Shown here: piece by piece, positions 33,785 to 45,562 of the stretch
Position numbering within the stretch: position 1 is the stretch's first letter
Layout of the letters: each line of letters opens with the position of its first letter
Source of the DNA: Setomelanomma holmii
Taxonomy: Eukaryota; Ascomycota; Dothideomycetes; Pleosporales; Phaeosphaeriaceae
Assembly: GCA_010015745.1 (NCBI GenBank)
Contig: ML978196.1
Coordinates: 124,001 to 188,000, forward strand
DNA length: 64,000 nt
Reading direction: 5' to 3'
The notes under the pieces: generated by a model
The model's database searches: none
The model's input: the letters and a program-made list of their open reading frames with translations, nothing else
What the model was told of the DNA's origin: nothing
Translations under genes and position numbers: made by a program

Positions 33785-35910
33785 CTACGCCAACGGCTGT
33801 TCCCGACTCCCCCCATCCACTCCCTCCCTCTCCACTGCAGGCTTCTCCTTCTCATCCCTCGCTCTCTGCACCGTCAACGCCGGGCCCTCATACCCAATCG
33901 CCTTCAGCCACTTCGGATCGATGTTTTCGAGCGACAAGTACGGACTGACGTCCGAGTTCGGGAATTCGACGTTGCACTGCGCATACCCCATGCCGAGATG
34001 TGCCCAGGGGTTCTTGTGCAGGTATGTGATTTCGAAATCTTCGTAGCGTGGGCTGGCGATGATCTCCGAGTAGTGGTTTGAGGAGCCGGGCCATACGGCT
34101 GGGTGACATTAGTTCAGTTGCGGATGTGGGTATATGGGAGATATGGGATGGGGCTTACCGTTCACGCGGCCGGTCTCGTTGTTCTTGTACCATGACCTGC
34201 AGTCACTCTTCCAGACGGTGTGCTTGATCCATTCTTGGGCGTGCTCGTTGAAGCGGTCTGTGATATCTTGCCGCGGGACCCATGATTTGATGTGGTCGCG
34301 TTGCATCTTCTTGATGATTTGGATGGTGTATTCGGCGACTTTGAAGAGAGGACCGGTTACGGAGCCGTTTTCGACGGGCCTGCGTTGCTCGTTAGCGGTG
34401 CATCCTCCAAGTGATAGCTGTGATGAATTCGGAATTGCGGTGCTTACCATGTGGGACCGATGAACATTATCCAGTTGGGCATGTCTGGACAACCAAGACC
34501 AAGGTAGCCCTCAGGCTCGTTCTTCCACTTATCATACAAGTCGACACCGTTCCTGCCAATGACTGGGAAGCGGGGCTTGTATGTGACATCGAAACCAGTT
34601 GCGCAGACGATTGTGTCGACTTCTCGATGCTTGCCATCGTTGCCGATCACGCCGGTCTCGTCAATTTCATCCACGGCGGTAAAGTGTACGTCCACGTTGT
34701 CCTTTTGAATTGCCTCCATGTATGGGTCTCCGGGTGTAATGCGGCGGCCTGTCATTGGTAAGCTCTACTCAAGGTCTGTATGATTGTTATTTTCAAGACT
34801 TACATCCAACCTCGAACTTTGGTGTGAAGCCCTCGAGCAGTCGCTCATCCTTGATGAACTCCTTCATGCGCTGTCTGAAGAGATCTTGCGCAGCCTTCTG
34901 ACCTTCGCTTCCAGTGTAGAATGCGCCCCACAAGCCGTTGACTTGATTCTCAATATCTTTAGCATGCGCAAGAAGCTTCTTCGGATCTCTCCTAAACTCC
35001 TCGCGCTCTTCTTCCGAGTACTCTTTGTTCTGACCGAAGTTGTTGGCAATCTGTACAAACCAGACTCCGGTGCGGACGAAGATGTCCAAATGTTTCACAT
35101 GCGGCTGCATCGTTGGCACAGTCTGGATCGAAGATGCTCCGGACCCAATGATGGCGACGCGCTCTCCAGCCCATTGCTCTTTCCGATAGTCCTTTGGCCA
35201 TGTAGCTGTGTGCACAATCTTTCCTTTGAAGCTGTTGATACCCTTGATGGCAGGCCACTTGTAATTGTTGAGGATGCCTGTTGCATACAAGAAGAGGTCG
35301 CACTCCTCCACGAATTCTTTCTCCTCACCGGACGGTGAGGAGCGTCGTAGTGTAATCTTCCACTTTCCAGCATCGTCTTGCCATTCTGCACGCACCACTT
35401 CCGTATTGAACGTCATGTACTTGCGGAGATCGAAGACTTCGACAACTTTGGTCAAGTACTTGTGGATGTCAGGCGCGTAGGAGAAGAAACGTGGCCAGTC
35501 AGGGTTGAGAGCGAAGTTGAGTGTGTAAGCATGAGATGGTATATCGCAGGCACATCCTTCGACCATTAGCGAAGTCCTCTACACACGAATGCTGCGATGA
35601 ATATACCTGGATACCTGTTCTCGAGCCAGGTACCACCGATATCACTGTTCTTCTCATAGATGACATGCTCGACATTCGCGCAATACTTCTGAATCTGATA
35701 TGCCATTTGGATGCCAGACACACCAGCTCCCACGGTCAGGATCTTGAGCTTCCGCGAAGAGGGGTCCTATACTCATCAGACGCCGTATCTGGCTGTGATT
35801 GGACAGATACTCGCATCATAGACAATGTTTGGAATATCGTAGCCGCTGCTACCAGGCGTGGAGTAGTTCCATCGGCCATCGCTGCTCAGTGCGTTCAAAT
35901 CTGGTGCCAT
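33785..35910 (-). CDS. Baeyer-Villiger-type flavin monooxygenase
   Basis: FAD/NADPH monooxygenase that inserts oxygen next to a ketone or oxidises related substrates. Six exons: 35910-35824, 35766-35607, 35556-34804, 34748-34448, 34379-34159 and 34098-33785; 611 residues, normal for the family. Motifs: the first Rossmann fold TVGAGVSGIQMAYQ, EKNSDIGGTWLENRYPGCAC, the BVMO fingerprint FKGKIVHTATWPKDY, the second Rossmann fold VAIIGSGASSIQTVP and DTIVCATGFDVTYKPRFPVIG. Exons 2-6 splice in phase with good signals. Exon 1 is less certain: the obvious donor (GTATCT) breaks the frame, whereas a weaker donor (GTCTAT) keeps it; see findings. No signal peptide. A strong TATA box lies ~65 bases upstream. 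Substrate unknown. Confidence 0.82.
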
Positions 35911-36944
35911 TGTGGTGTGACGGTGATTGTATGGGTAATGTATCTGAGTAGGTGTTGTGAAGTGGCTGTGTCGTCTTTTATATCCGGTCCTGCCTGCCCC
36001 GTGCTATGTTGCCGCTCTGTGCTGTAGTATGACGCGCCCAGCCGGTACTAATTGCTTTTGCGTAGGATCAAGGACCGGGTTCCACAGTCGCTCGATTCTA
36101 ATGCAAGTGTAAGCACTACAAATATCAACGTACAATGGCGATCAAAGCGTGTTTCAAGTCGACTATGCTGGTAAGTCTCAGGGGTCTTCGGCTAGTTTCA
36201 GTGGTAGATGATGCAGTGTGTTGGTGTAAATGATCCTCATTCTGGTTGCCGCAGACTTGACCTTGACCCTTGAGCTTCCGGACTCCGAACTCGACTCGAA
36301 TAGACTGACAGTCTGACCATGCTCTTGTGTAACGGATAATCGTTATTGTGTGACGAATCAGAATGCCCGGAATTCCGCAATGATCCCTTCCGGAATGCGG
36401 TCATGGATCCTGCGGGGCTGTTTGCGGGGTACCTCCCTTTCGAGGTACAAAGACCTCGGCCTACTACACATTATCCTATTCGGTGTTGATATGTGGTCAT
36501 GCTTAAGTATACCGCTTGGTGATGGTGGCCTTGCTGTACATGCATCCTAAGTGGTGAGACATTTTAGTATTTGTTGCGGTCACGCTTGCATCACTGTTAT
36601 TGGCTGCAACCTGAAAGTCTAACCAGGTGTGCAATTATTACCCGTCGGGGCGCGTACACCAAATTTATAATGGCAAAGTAGAATCTCGGCCTCCTATCAA
36701 GTTACGACGTTATGCACAACTCTCCTGATGAGGGTGGAGATTGTCGTGCGAGACTTGTAGGCCTGCGTGTTGCTATTTGATACAAGGGCGAAAGCGACGT
36801 CCTCGCCACAAGCACATTCGCTTCCTATCATATTGAAGGCTCTTCTTGCTGAGCGGATATAGCGCTTATGCCAAACCCTGTGCCCAGCAAGCGAAGTTGT
36901 CGACCGAATTTCCCGTCGGGTTTGTCGCCAGGATAACGGATCAA
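35911..36944. other. 1-kb region without supported genes
   Basis: Apart from the TATA box, nothing is supported. The stretch holds the upstream region of the BVMO gene and the 3' end of the Ind1 gene, both on the minus strand. Confidence 0.4.
35976..35982 (-). promoter_or_regulatory. TATA box of the BVMO gene
   Basis: TATAAAA (within GGATATAAAAG) on the minus strand, 66 bases upstream of ATG 35910; the spacing suits a core promoter. Confidence 0.55.
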
Positions 36945-37999
36945 TCACCTTCTCAGATTCACAAGATCTTCTAAATCATCGGCCATCTTTCCGAATACCT
37001 TGGCTTGTTCGCCGTCCGGATCTGCCACAACGGTCGGCTTTCCTCGATCAGCATCGTCGGATATCCTGGCATGCAACGGGATCTCGCCGAGCATCCGCAA
37101 GTCGTACCTCCGACACATATCTCTGATCTTGTTCATGTTGCCGAACACTTCGTGGATATCGCCGCATCCAGGACACTTGAAACCTGCCATGTTGCAGACC
37201 AAGCCCAGCAGCTTCACGTCAACTTTCTTGAAGAGCTCCACACCCTTGACCGCGTCCTTGAGCGAGAGATCTTGAGGCGTGGATACGATGATGGCGCCGT
37301 CAAGGACGAGTTGTTGTGTGATGGTGAGTTGAACGTCTCCGGTGCCAGGTGGCATGTCTAGCACCAATACGTCCAAGCCGCACCAGTCTACTTCATGCAA
37401 CAACTGTTGTAAAGCCTTCATGACCATGAGACCACGCCAGGCCACTGGAGACGACTCCGGTATGAGGTAGCCCATCGACATAGATTTGAGACCATAATTC
37501 GAGAGTGGTAGTAATTGGTTGTCTGACGACGCAATTAGGAAGGGACAAGTGGCAGAGCGGGATGACGGACTGACTCGCTGATAGTCTTGGCTCGCCTGAA
37601 AGGTTGAGCAGCGTCGGTATCGAGGGTCCAAATATGTCGGTATCGAGTAGGCCGGCCTTGTAGCCTCGACGTGCGAAGCTCAAGGCGAGGTTGACTGCCG
37701 TTTGGCTCAGCGTCTATTCTCTGATTGACGTTGATAGCTCATACCGGCGATTGTGCTTTTTCCTACACCTCCCTTTGCTGAGGACACTGCAATGATCTTC
37801 TTGACATCTTTTATGCTTCTCTTTTGTGGTAGTCCCCGTTGCATGCGCGGCATTTGCGGCGGTGCGCCGGAGCGCGGGAGGCCCTGTTTGGAACGCCGTC
37901 AGCCATTGGCACATGCTGCTTGTGGGGTAAGGTATCGCATACCAGCGGGTTCTCATGCTGAAGTACGCGCGAGGTAGAGAATAACCGTGGTTTCAGCAT
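36945..37999 (-). CDS. IND1: Mitochondrial Fe-S P-loop protein Ind1/NUBPL
   Basis: Mrp/Nbp35-family ATPase that delivers iron-sulfur clusters to respiratory complex I in mitochondria (family knowledge). Four exons (37999-37943, 37883-37745, 37694-37575, 37522-36945) join in phase to 297 residues. The start MLKPRLFSTSRVLQH looks like a mitochondrial presequence. The deviant P-loop SSAKGGVGKST is at residues 53-63 and is made contiguous with NLALSFARRGYKAGLLDTDI by splicing; LVLDMPPGTGDVQLTITQQL and the cluster-binding CxxC (GFKCPGCG, near residue 220) follow. The CxxC and long C-terminus distinguish Ind1/Mrp from plain ATPases. The ATG is 151 bases from the divergent AATF/Bfr2 gene, so the two probably share a promoter. 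Confidence 0.92.
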
Positions 38000-38150
38000 C
38001 CCGTCGTGGTTGGAGTAGCCATTGCGGAGTTCGTCGCGGAGGTGACGTGCATCGGCGAAAGGACGCGCCGACGAGCTCCAACTTTTTTGTGGGGCGCAGA
38101 TTCTCTCTTCACAAATTCCATCAACGCCAGGTCAACATCCACTATACAGG

Positions 38151-39665
38151 ATGAAGAAGTCGAAGATTATAGGTACAACTACCATTTGACTTATTGCATG
38201 ATTTCAGCTAATACCTAAGGTAGATTTCGATCCGGAGTCGCTCCTCGATCCCGCACCAAGCTCGAGTTCCGAGGAAGGCTCAGATGCTGAGATTTCCGAC
38301 GTCGAAGATGCCAACGCTGGACGCGAACATTACACAGCTGTAGGAAAGAGCAAACTGAGAGAGAAATCCGACGCACCTGTTGCGCCAAAATATAAGGGAC
38401 GGACAGTCACCAGAGATGAACTGGAATTCAGTGACAGCGACGACCCGTTCGCCAAAGGCTTCGATGATATCGACAGCGAGGAAGACGAGGACGAAGACAA
38501 AGAGGACGAATATGCGGAGGAAGATGTGAATGGTGCGCTTGAGGATGAGCAAGACGAGGATGAGGAGATGGACAGCGAGGGAGAGGTCGGTAGTGCTGGT
38601 AGCGAGGACGAGGACGAGGACGATGACGGCTCAGGCTCGTCTGATGGAGAATCCGGCGACGACGCAAGACCCAATACTTCGGCAGTGCGCGACCTGATGA
38701 AGGACACCAAAGCCTTCACCTCGACTCTAGCGGCTGGCATACAATCAGATGTAGACAAGGGCCAGGCTGTCAAAACACAGCGCAAGACGTTCGACACGCT
38801 ACTCAACACACGCATTCGTCTACAGAAGGGTCTCATCTCCACAAATTCCATGGCTGCGGATGGGTACAAGCAAGCCAATGCGTCTACATCCTCCATAGAA
38901 GCCGCGGAATCAGCTGCCCTGCAGCTTCTGAACAACCTCACCGACCTTCGCATTTCACTGGAAGAGGCACGTACTGGCAGCAAGCGGAAGCGCACAACTT
39001 TCGACGCCGACACGCCGTCGTCGGAAATTTGGCGGTCAATAACGAATGCCGAGAAAGCTGCTACGCCCCACCGCAAGGCCGTTCTCGAGCGCTGGTCCAC
39101 AAAGACACGCGCAACCACCGTCACCAACAAGCAAAATCGACTCAACGCTTCCGCGACACAGACGCTCACCGAAGTGCTTGACGCACAGCTAAACTCTTCG
39201 CATCTCGTCACACGCACTCAGACGCCGCGTTCATGCGCGCCAATACAATCGAATGCCTCGAACAAGGGCTCGCTACCGGATCCCGCCATCTACGATGACG
39301 CTGATTTCTATGGTCTCATGCTGAAGGAACTGCTGGAGCAGAGGAGCGCAGATGACGCCAATGGCAGTGCGGCAGAATTTGTGGTGCAAGCACCATGGCA
39401 AGTCGCGAGAGAAGCCAAGACGAAAAAGATCGTCGACACGAAAGCCAGTAAAGGGCGGCGACTACGGTACACAGTCCAAGAGAAGTTGCAAAACTTCATG
39501 GCTCCAGAGGAGCGCGGGGAGTGGAACGTGAAGCAAAGAGATGAGCTCTTCAGTAGTTTGTTTGGTCAGCGAATGGCGCTTGGTGAGAACGACGATGTGG
39601 AAAGTGAGCAGGAGGATGATACCATTGATGCCGCAGAGGCAGGTCTCAAGTTCTTTACGAGCTAA
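38151..39665 (+). CDS. BFR2: AATF/Bfr2 ribosome-biogenesis protein
   Basis: Nucleolar component of the small-subunit processome (Bfr2/AATF/Che-1 family). Exon 1 (38151-38172) encodes only MKKSKII; a 51-nt intron with GCTAAT precedes exon 2 (38224-39665); 487 residues. Features: DFDPESLLDP start, the conserved AGREHYTAVGKSKLR, a long Asp/Glu-rich tract (~75-155), the AATF leucine-rich region (TRIRLQKGLISTNSMAA, LLNNLTDLRISLEE), and the C-terminal TRAUB domain ending in DDADFYGLMLKELLEQRS, SKGRRLRYTVQEKLQNFMAP and LFSSLFGQRMALGEND. All typical blocks are present in order. The tiny first exon is supported by phase and by similarity of its reading to the family N-terminus. Confidence 0.9.
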
Positions 39666-39711
39666 TTTGGGATACAATAAAGCTCATACTTTGCCAAGAT
39701 GAAAGCTGCAG

Positions 39712-39945
39712 AAGTGATAGTTGACGTGAACACGAACGTGAAATAGCTGTCGGTAATTGAACGCAGAAGCCGACTAACGTCCGGCTTTCTACAACCGTCG
39801 CTCCGTTCCGCACCACCTCGGCCACAATGCCGAAGAACTCAGGGTCCAAGCTCTCAAAGTCAACACCGTCCCACCTCGACACAAGCATCGTGCCATCGTC
39901 GACTAATTCGTCCTCAGCGCTCCGCCGCGCCAAACCTCTTCCCAC
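39712..39945 (-). CDS. Possible small protein divergent from next gene
   Basis: The minus strand reads MGRGLARRSAEDELVDDGTM and WDGVDFESLDPEFFGIVAEV, with codon use typical of coding sequence (many RNY codons); the opposite strand in the same place reads as low-complexity Ser/Pro/Arg. A GTTAGT donor at about 39775 and a CTTCTGCAG acceptor give a short second exon ending in FHLGKV at about 39690-39712, for a protein of roughly 62 residues. The family is not recognised. Its ATG would be only 38 bases from the ATG of the divergent gene at 39984, so the two transcripts would overlap or share a minimal promoter. Confidence 0.4.
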
Positions 39946-39983
39946 TTCACCTCCGCGTCAATTGCACCCTCACACCCGTCACA

Positions 39984-40820
39984 ATGAACACAATCAGCCC
40001 TCCACCCCAAATACGGCGCATCTCCGCCGGCAAACGCGTCTTAGGCGTCTTCGTCGGCATCGCAGGCGGCCTGGGCGCAAATGCCCTTCTCGGCTACGGC
40101 GTCATGTCTTTTTACACACGCGGCACAAAATTCGTACCGTACGATACTACTTCCTCGGACCTTGCTACGTCAACGTTTAAAAAACACAACCCCGGCTCGA
40201 ATCCGCCCGTGTGTATCGATCACGCGATCAAATCGATACCGTACGCCAAGCTGCCAGAGAAATACATCAAGAAGGGCCTGACGGGGAGTGTTGGTGTCGA
40301 CCAAGCACAGCTGGCGACGGACTTTTGTAGAGGTATTTGGGGAGGCCTGGCGTATCGTGTGCAGAGGAGGTATTTGGAGCGCAAGTACCACGCGTTGCCG
40401 GGAAGGGAGGGGCACCTTTGGGATGTGAAGGAACTGGAGAAGAGTGGATATGAGGTTGGGACGAAGATTACAGATCATTTTGAGGTTGTGGAACATACGG
40501 AGGAGAAGGTACGTTCACCATTCACGCTGGTTTTGGCAGGTGTTGAGGAGTTGTGCTGATTAAGGTTGTAGGTTATTGTAAGGTGTGGTGACTCGCCGCT
40601 CAACACTGATCATCGGCCCTCAGATGGGCTATTTTCGATGGAGGTTTCGACGGATGATAGGGCGCAGATGGCGACGTTTCATCTCAAGTCGGTGTTTGTG
40701 AATACTGCGCCGGAAGGAAAGGACTCGCAGCCGTTACCTTGGAATGTCCAGTTGGCGCATCGGTGGTATACGAAGTTGTGGATGGAGAGCGCAACGAGGA
40801 AACTGCTGAAAGAGCAGTAG
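39984..40820 (+). CDS. Conserved hypothetical, single N-terminal membrane segment
   Basis: Exons 39984-40508 and 40572-40820 (63-nt intron, phase 0) give 257 residues. A basic start (PPPQIRRISAGKR) is followed by one glycine-rich hydrophobic segment VLGVFVGIAGGLGANALLGY (~18-42), a layout common in inner mitochondrial membrane proteins. The soluble part contains KHNPGSNPPVCIDHAIKSIP, a CRGIWGGLAYRVQRRYLERK helix, and after the intron VIVRCGDSPLNTD and ATFHLKSVFVNTAPEG, then a C-terminal helix WYTKLWMESATRKLL. The pattern is that of a conserved fungal protein of unknown function; mitochondrial location is inference. Confidence 0.7.
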
Positions 40821-41495
40821 TCGGTCACTGATGGGACCGGGTTGTTAGACGGCATGAAGCGTGCCTCAAGAGTTGAAGCCAGGAAATGAAAATCACCAGA
40901 TGCGAAGACACAACTTAGCTCAACCGACTTTTTGATCTAATTGGATGGTGTGGCGCACCTCTCCAACGGACTTACACTGCCGCTATGCATCATTCACAGG
41001 CGAGCCATCTTGCAGTGAGCAGTAGTCGAGGCTTTTCTTTGATACGCCCTCGAACAGGAACGCGTACATTGTATACACTGACGCGAGAGCAGGGATGTGC
41101 GATACTCAAGCGTCGAGTCTACGATGGGTTCAGCAGCTCGCCAGTCAGCGTGGCTGCCTCTTGTTAGACGACGTTGCACGTTGAACGTGAGTGGCACAAC
41201 AGCGCATATCCCGACGGACCTCAGCGCCCAACCTCGACGACCAATCAATTTTTCGCTCATACCGTGAACAACTTCAACGACATTGTACACGACAGCCATG
41301 CACTTCACCACTCATCGTTGTTGTGTTAAGTCCTTCTTGCTGTTTCTGTCTATCTGTTGACGGTCGCTCCTTCCTCCAGAGAAACAGTCCGGGCTTCACT
41401 TCAACGCTATGCTCTGTACAGAACATGAGACGCTAGAAGGGCAACAGCATCCTCTCTCCCACACCTGCACCGTCTTACAACTCTTGTCAGTAATT
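40821..41495. other. Intergenic region before the carboxylesterase
   Basis: No supported gene; should include the promoter and leader of the esterase. The upstream in-frame ATG at 41409 is thought to be too early because the signal peptide begins at 41496. Confidence 0.4.
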
Positions 41496-43507
41496 ATGGT
41501 TTTCGCGTCCGTCCTGCTCGTGGCTCTTACGAGGTTCGCCACCGTTGCGAGCTTCCCTGAACTACATCCTCTCTTTAACTCACGTGCTACCACGGAGTAT
41601 GGCGCTCACCCCGTCGTCGACCTTGGCTACGAGACCTACCGAGGCGTGGTGAACGAGTCCACGGGCCTCAACGTCTTCAAAGGGTGCGCTTCCGTGTCAA
41701 ACTCGATACGCCTCTTACTAACACTCTCAGCATTCGCTTCGCCGCTCCTCCAATAGGCTCACTGCGTTGGCAGGCATCGCAACCACCCGTGGGCAATGCA
41801 GAAGGTGTCACTGAGGCTGACAAATTCGGCCCTGCTTGTCCGCACAGCTTGAGGTCTGGCCAGGATGGCAGAGCATTTCCCTCGCCTATCAGTGAGGACT
41901 GCTTGTTTCTCAACGTGTATGCGCCGCAGAACGCTTCGGGATTGCCAGTGCTTTTCATGATTCATGGCGGCGGGTATGGTGTTGGGGATGGACGCGAGGA
42001 TCTGTCCAATCTGATCAATGCCAACGACAACACCTTCATCGGCGTAAGCATTCAGTATCGAGTGAGTCGAGCATATCAGGCTGCTGAACAGCATGATTGA
42101 CGCGCACATAGCTTGGTGCATTCGGCTTTCTAGCTGGGGACGAGGTGTTTCGTAATGGAAAGGTCAATGCTGGGATCCTCGACCAGCAAGCCGCTGCGCA
42201 ATGGGTGCAGAACCACATTGAGAAGTTCGGTGGAGATCCGCGTCAAGTCACGATATTCGGCATCTCTGCAGGAGGTACGAAGAGGTGCCCAGGAATCCTC
42301 ACGATCCACTTTCTAACAACGTACAGGAGGCTCAGTCATGCTCCACGATACAGCTTACGGTGGCACACTGGGCACATCATTCTTCGCCAATGTGAGTGCT
42401 CTTTTTACCTTGGAAAAACGATTGTCAGCCTGACTTCATACGCAGTCCATAGCCTTTTCTCCGTACCTTCCACAGCAGTATGCCTACAATGATTGGATCC
42501 CATCCCAGGCGTACTATGCATTTGCTTCACAAGCTGGCTGTGCAGCTGCCTGGGCCCACAGAAACAGCTCGGAAACGACCTTCCAGTGTCTGGTCTCCAA
42601 GGACAGCGAAACTCTTCAGGCAGCTTCAAACGCAGTCTCAAGCTCAGGAGCGTTTGGCACGTGGGCCTTCCTACCAGTTACGGACGGCGTCGTCATAAAG
42701 TCAACTCCAAGCGAAGCTCTCTCGAAAGGCAAGATCAATGGTCAGAATCACTTGACCAGCAACGTCGCCGAAGAATCATTCGCGTTCGTCCCGCAGGAGA
42801 TCAAGTCGAAGCAAGATCTACAGAGCTGGATAGACCTGGTCTTTCCATTGTTCAACAGGAGCAATGTGGACGACCTACTATCGCGTTACTCGACGCCAGA
42901 TGCTCAGAATGAACTGCCTAAGCAAGCCACGTCTGGTAACACCGGCGCAACAGCTCTCGAGTGCAGCGCCCTAGCAACCGGATATCAGCAGATTGCCAAT
43001 CTGATCTACGCAGAGTCAACCTTCGTCTGCCCAAGCTACTGGCTCGCCGAAGCATACAACGCTGGCGACAAGAAGGGCTATAAGATGCAGTACTCCGTGC
43101 CAATCGCACTCCACGGCTACGATGGCATCGCACTTTTCGGCAACACAAAATTACCCAATCAAGGAGCAGACTTGGTCAAAGCAATTCAAGCCATCGTTGG
43201 CAGCTTTGTGACTACCGGGACTCCCTTCATCGCCTTAGACATTGCTGTACTGAAGTACGGCGGAACGAAAGACTTGCCTGCGTTCACCGCACCAGTCTAT
43301 GCCATGCTCAACCTCAATCAGACTGGCGGCCAAGAAGTGCCGGTCAACTCGACGCTTGATCCAAGACTCAACGATGTGGGCGCGTCGTGGTATGTTGAGC
43401 CTGATCTACGCAATGCGTTTAGTGTTGTAAATGGATGGGAGTGGGAGGGTGGAAGGGGTGATAGGTGTGAGTACTGGAGGGAGATAGCTGCCAAGGTGCC
43501 GATGTGA
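41496..43507 (+). CDS. Secreted type-B carboxylesterase/lipase
   Basis: Esterase of the cholinesterase-like family, hydrolysing ester bonds outside the cell or in the secretory pathway. Five exons (41496-41683, 41731-42061, 42112-42274, 42327-42391, 42446-43507) give 602 residues, all phases consistent and introns 47-54 nt. Signal peptide MVFASVLLVALTRFATVASF. Landmarks: FKGIRFAAPPIGSLRW made by the first splice, EDCLFLNVYAP, oxyanion loop HGGGYGVGDG, the nucleophile elbow GISAGG (S225; most family members have GESAGG), and the probable catalytic histidine in IALHGYDGIALFGN. The active-site glutamate was not placed by eye. The carboxylesterase type-B signature is complete; the substrate is unknown. 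Confidence 0.88.
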
Positions 43508-43589
43508 GGTAGCTGGACGCGTTGATAGCACCGCAACATGGGGCGGTGCGAAGAGACTGAACAGACTGTTCTTTCGAAGATACGAACGT

Positions 43590-43627
43590 TGCCCAATGCG
43601 CAAAACTGGTTAATACACGCTAGCTGC
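43590..43627. repeat. Dispersed repeat, copy 1
   Basis: A ~38-base block ending ACACGCTAGCTGC is almost the same as the block at 50950-50988: apart from one inserted base, the five differences I count are all transitions. Both copies lie in gene-free DNA downstream or upstream of accessory genes. Confidence 0.55.
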
Positions 43628-44670
43628 GATACGCTGCTGTCCACGGTCGGTGCGGTCCGACGCCTACCAGAGACTAACGTAACCTGGCATGATTGGGCGA
43701 TGTGCACTCTAGCTTGCCTTTCTCAAGATACGAGTGGACAAAACTCGATAGGCGCCTTTTACAACACATCGGCGCATTAGTCGTGACTCGAGAGGTGACC
43801 CCATGTTGTCGTGATAAATCCCTTGAACGTAGAGATATCAAGGCGTGTTGTGCAATCTCCTAGCATCATGTCCCCTAAATGCTCTGCCCAATGCTTCTAC
43901 CTTCTCAGAAAGTCCGGGATACTTCTTGAGAGCAAACTCAAGATCACTACGACAACGCAATGACGCGCTAATGGATTTCTGCGACAACGTAGACTTGGCC
44001 TACTGCTTCGAAGGAAACCATATCAGAGTCTTTTGCGAACAGATTCGACGTTGTGGCCTTGTTGTTGTATTGTTGGACAGGGTCGTTGACTGGTCCAAAG
44101 TGTCCCATTTTGTCTGATCAGGTGGTGCTTCGGTCTGAGCGAATTCGCCTGCACAACGGTTTAGCTCGATGGCTAGCGTCGCGGGAACTCCGAAGTACCC
44201 ACGGCCAAAGCAGACGATTGCACTCTAGACCTGCAAATATGATAAAGGTTTAGCTCTATTTCCGGCCGTTGTGCGCCAGTTCAGCCTTACAGATGCATTG
44301 GGATGCATGTTCAGCTGTAGTCGGGCTGTGCCCAGGTAGTCTAGATGCATAAATCGGTCGAATGAAGAAGTATAGCGCCGGCACTTTAGTTTCCGTACAC
44401 TTCTCGAAGAGGCAGGTGTTGTTGGAAATAGCTGCCTCTCATGTACTGTTCGCTCCTGTTCCGTCACCTTTTGAGGGAGTAGTGGAGGTGTATTATTATT
44501 TGTCATCCCAATAAGGACTAGTTTATTTCTATATGTAGCGTCTCCTCCGAGCCTTCAGCTTCACACTCCAATGCTACACTCTGCGTCAAAATCCGTAACA
44601 GGTGTACCGACACTAATGTCCCAGTATAGTAGTCTGCGGATAGTACTGGAGCTCTTTAGGCGAGAAAATG

Positions 44671-44677
44671 TATAAAT
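44671..44677 (+). promoter_or_regulatory. TATA box of the small orphan gene
   Basis: TATAAAT about 145 bases before ATG 44819. Confidence 0.45.
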
Positions 44678-44818
44678 CATGTACTACCTGCCGTCTTGTT
44701 CTAGTCCATCTTGCCGGTTTTCTTCTTGTCATTTGCTTTGCTTGAAGATCAGAAGTTACTGAATATTTAGACCACTTTACCTATTCTCAACTTCTTGCGA
44801 TCTGTAAGGTAGCCACTC

Positions 44819-45562
44819 ATGGCTCCCAAACCCTACACCATGGCTATCAAAATTTACAATGACACGGACACCGCTCTGGAATGGATAGGATCGAGCACAT
44901 ACAGCCCCCTCGACGGCTTAACAATGATACAACACTTCGACCAGCGCATCGAGCCTGGAACTGTCGGCAAGGTCGATATATCCAAAGAAGGCGGCACCGA
45001 TGGCCTCTTTACCCTGGTTTCCTACGACTTCCCGTACCGCTCCACCAGCCTCAACATATATGCTATAATGCCCGCGTCTGCTGGTGGCAAGGCTACCGTC
45101 AAGCTGGTGGATCATTCAGCCCGCAACCAGCCACAGCTCAAGGACAACGGCCCCGAAGGCGCTGCGACAATGTGGTACTCCAGCAACTACAGAGACGACA
45201 TGAAGGACGGCCCATGGACTTCGAATGCCGTGGAAACGAAGTGGGGTATAATGGGCAAGGAATGGGCGTACGAGCCGGGACGTGATGATCAGGAAGTTTG
45301 GCGAATCACGGTACGTCCACGAGACCGAATCACATACTTCTATCGTTTCTGCAGCCTTTAGCAATAGCTCACACTGTCTTCCCTTTAGAGGACACTTACC
45401 AAAGAGTACATGCTCTATCCAAACTCTCAATGTTCGGTTCGAGTCACTAGGTAAGTTGCCGAGATCGACCACTTGGGCAGCACCACTCTTCCAGAACTCA
45501 GATATGCTGACGAATTCAGTGAGAGCACTGGTCGGAGAAATTGGAATATCGGCCAAGATTGA
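44819..45562 (+). CDS. Small orphan protein, beta-rich
   Basis: Three exons (44819-45310, 45389-45450, 45520-45562) splice in phase to 198 residues; the last intron has a GCTGACGAATTCAG end. No signal peptide. The sequence is rich in short beta-strand patterns and aromatic residues: MAIKIYNDTDTALEWIGSST, GTVGKVDISKEGGTDGLFTL, YDFPYRSTSLNIYAIM, ATVKLVDHS, TMWYSSNYRDDMKDGPW. Overall layout (~20 kDa, strand-rich, Trp/Tyr-rich) faintly recalls small fungal beta-sandwich proteins such as aegerolysin- or actinoporin-like folds, but no diagnostic motif is present and I make no functional claim. Large gene-free flanks on both sides suggest accessory DNA. Confidence 0.6.

Larger units (their letters stand above)
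43508..44818. other. 1.3-kb region without supported genes
   Basis: Only short frames without motifs. Contains one copy of a dispersed repeat (43590-43627) and a TATAAAT element at 44671 before the next gene. Confidence 0.4.
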
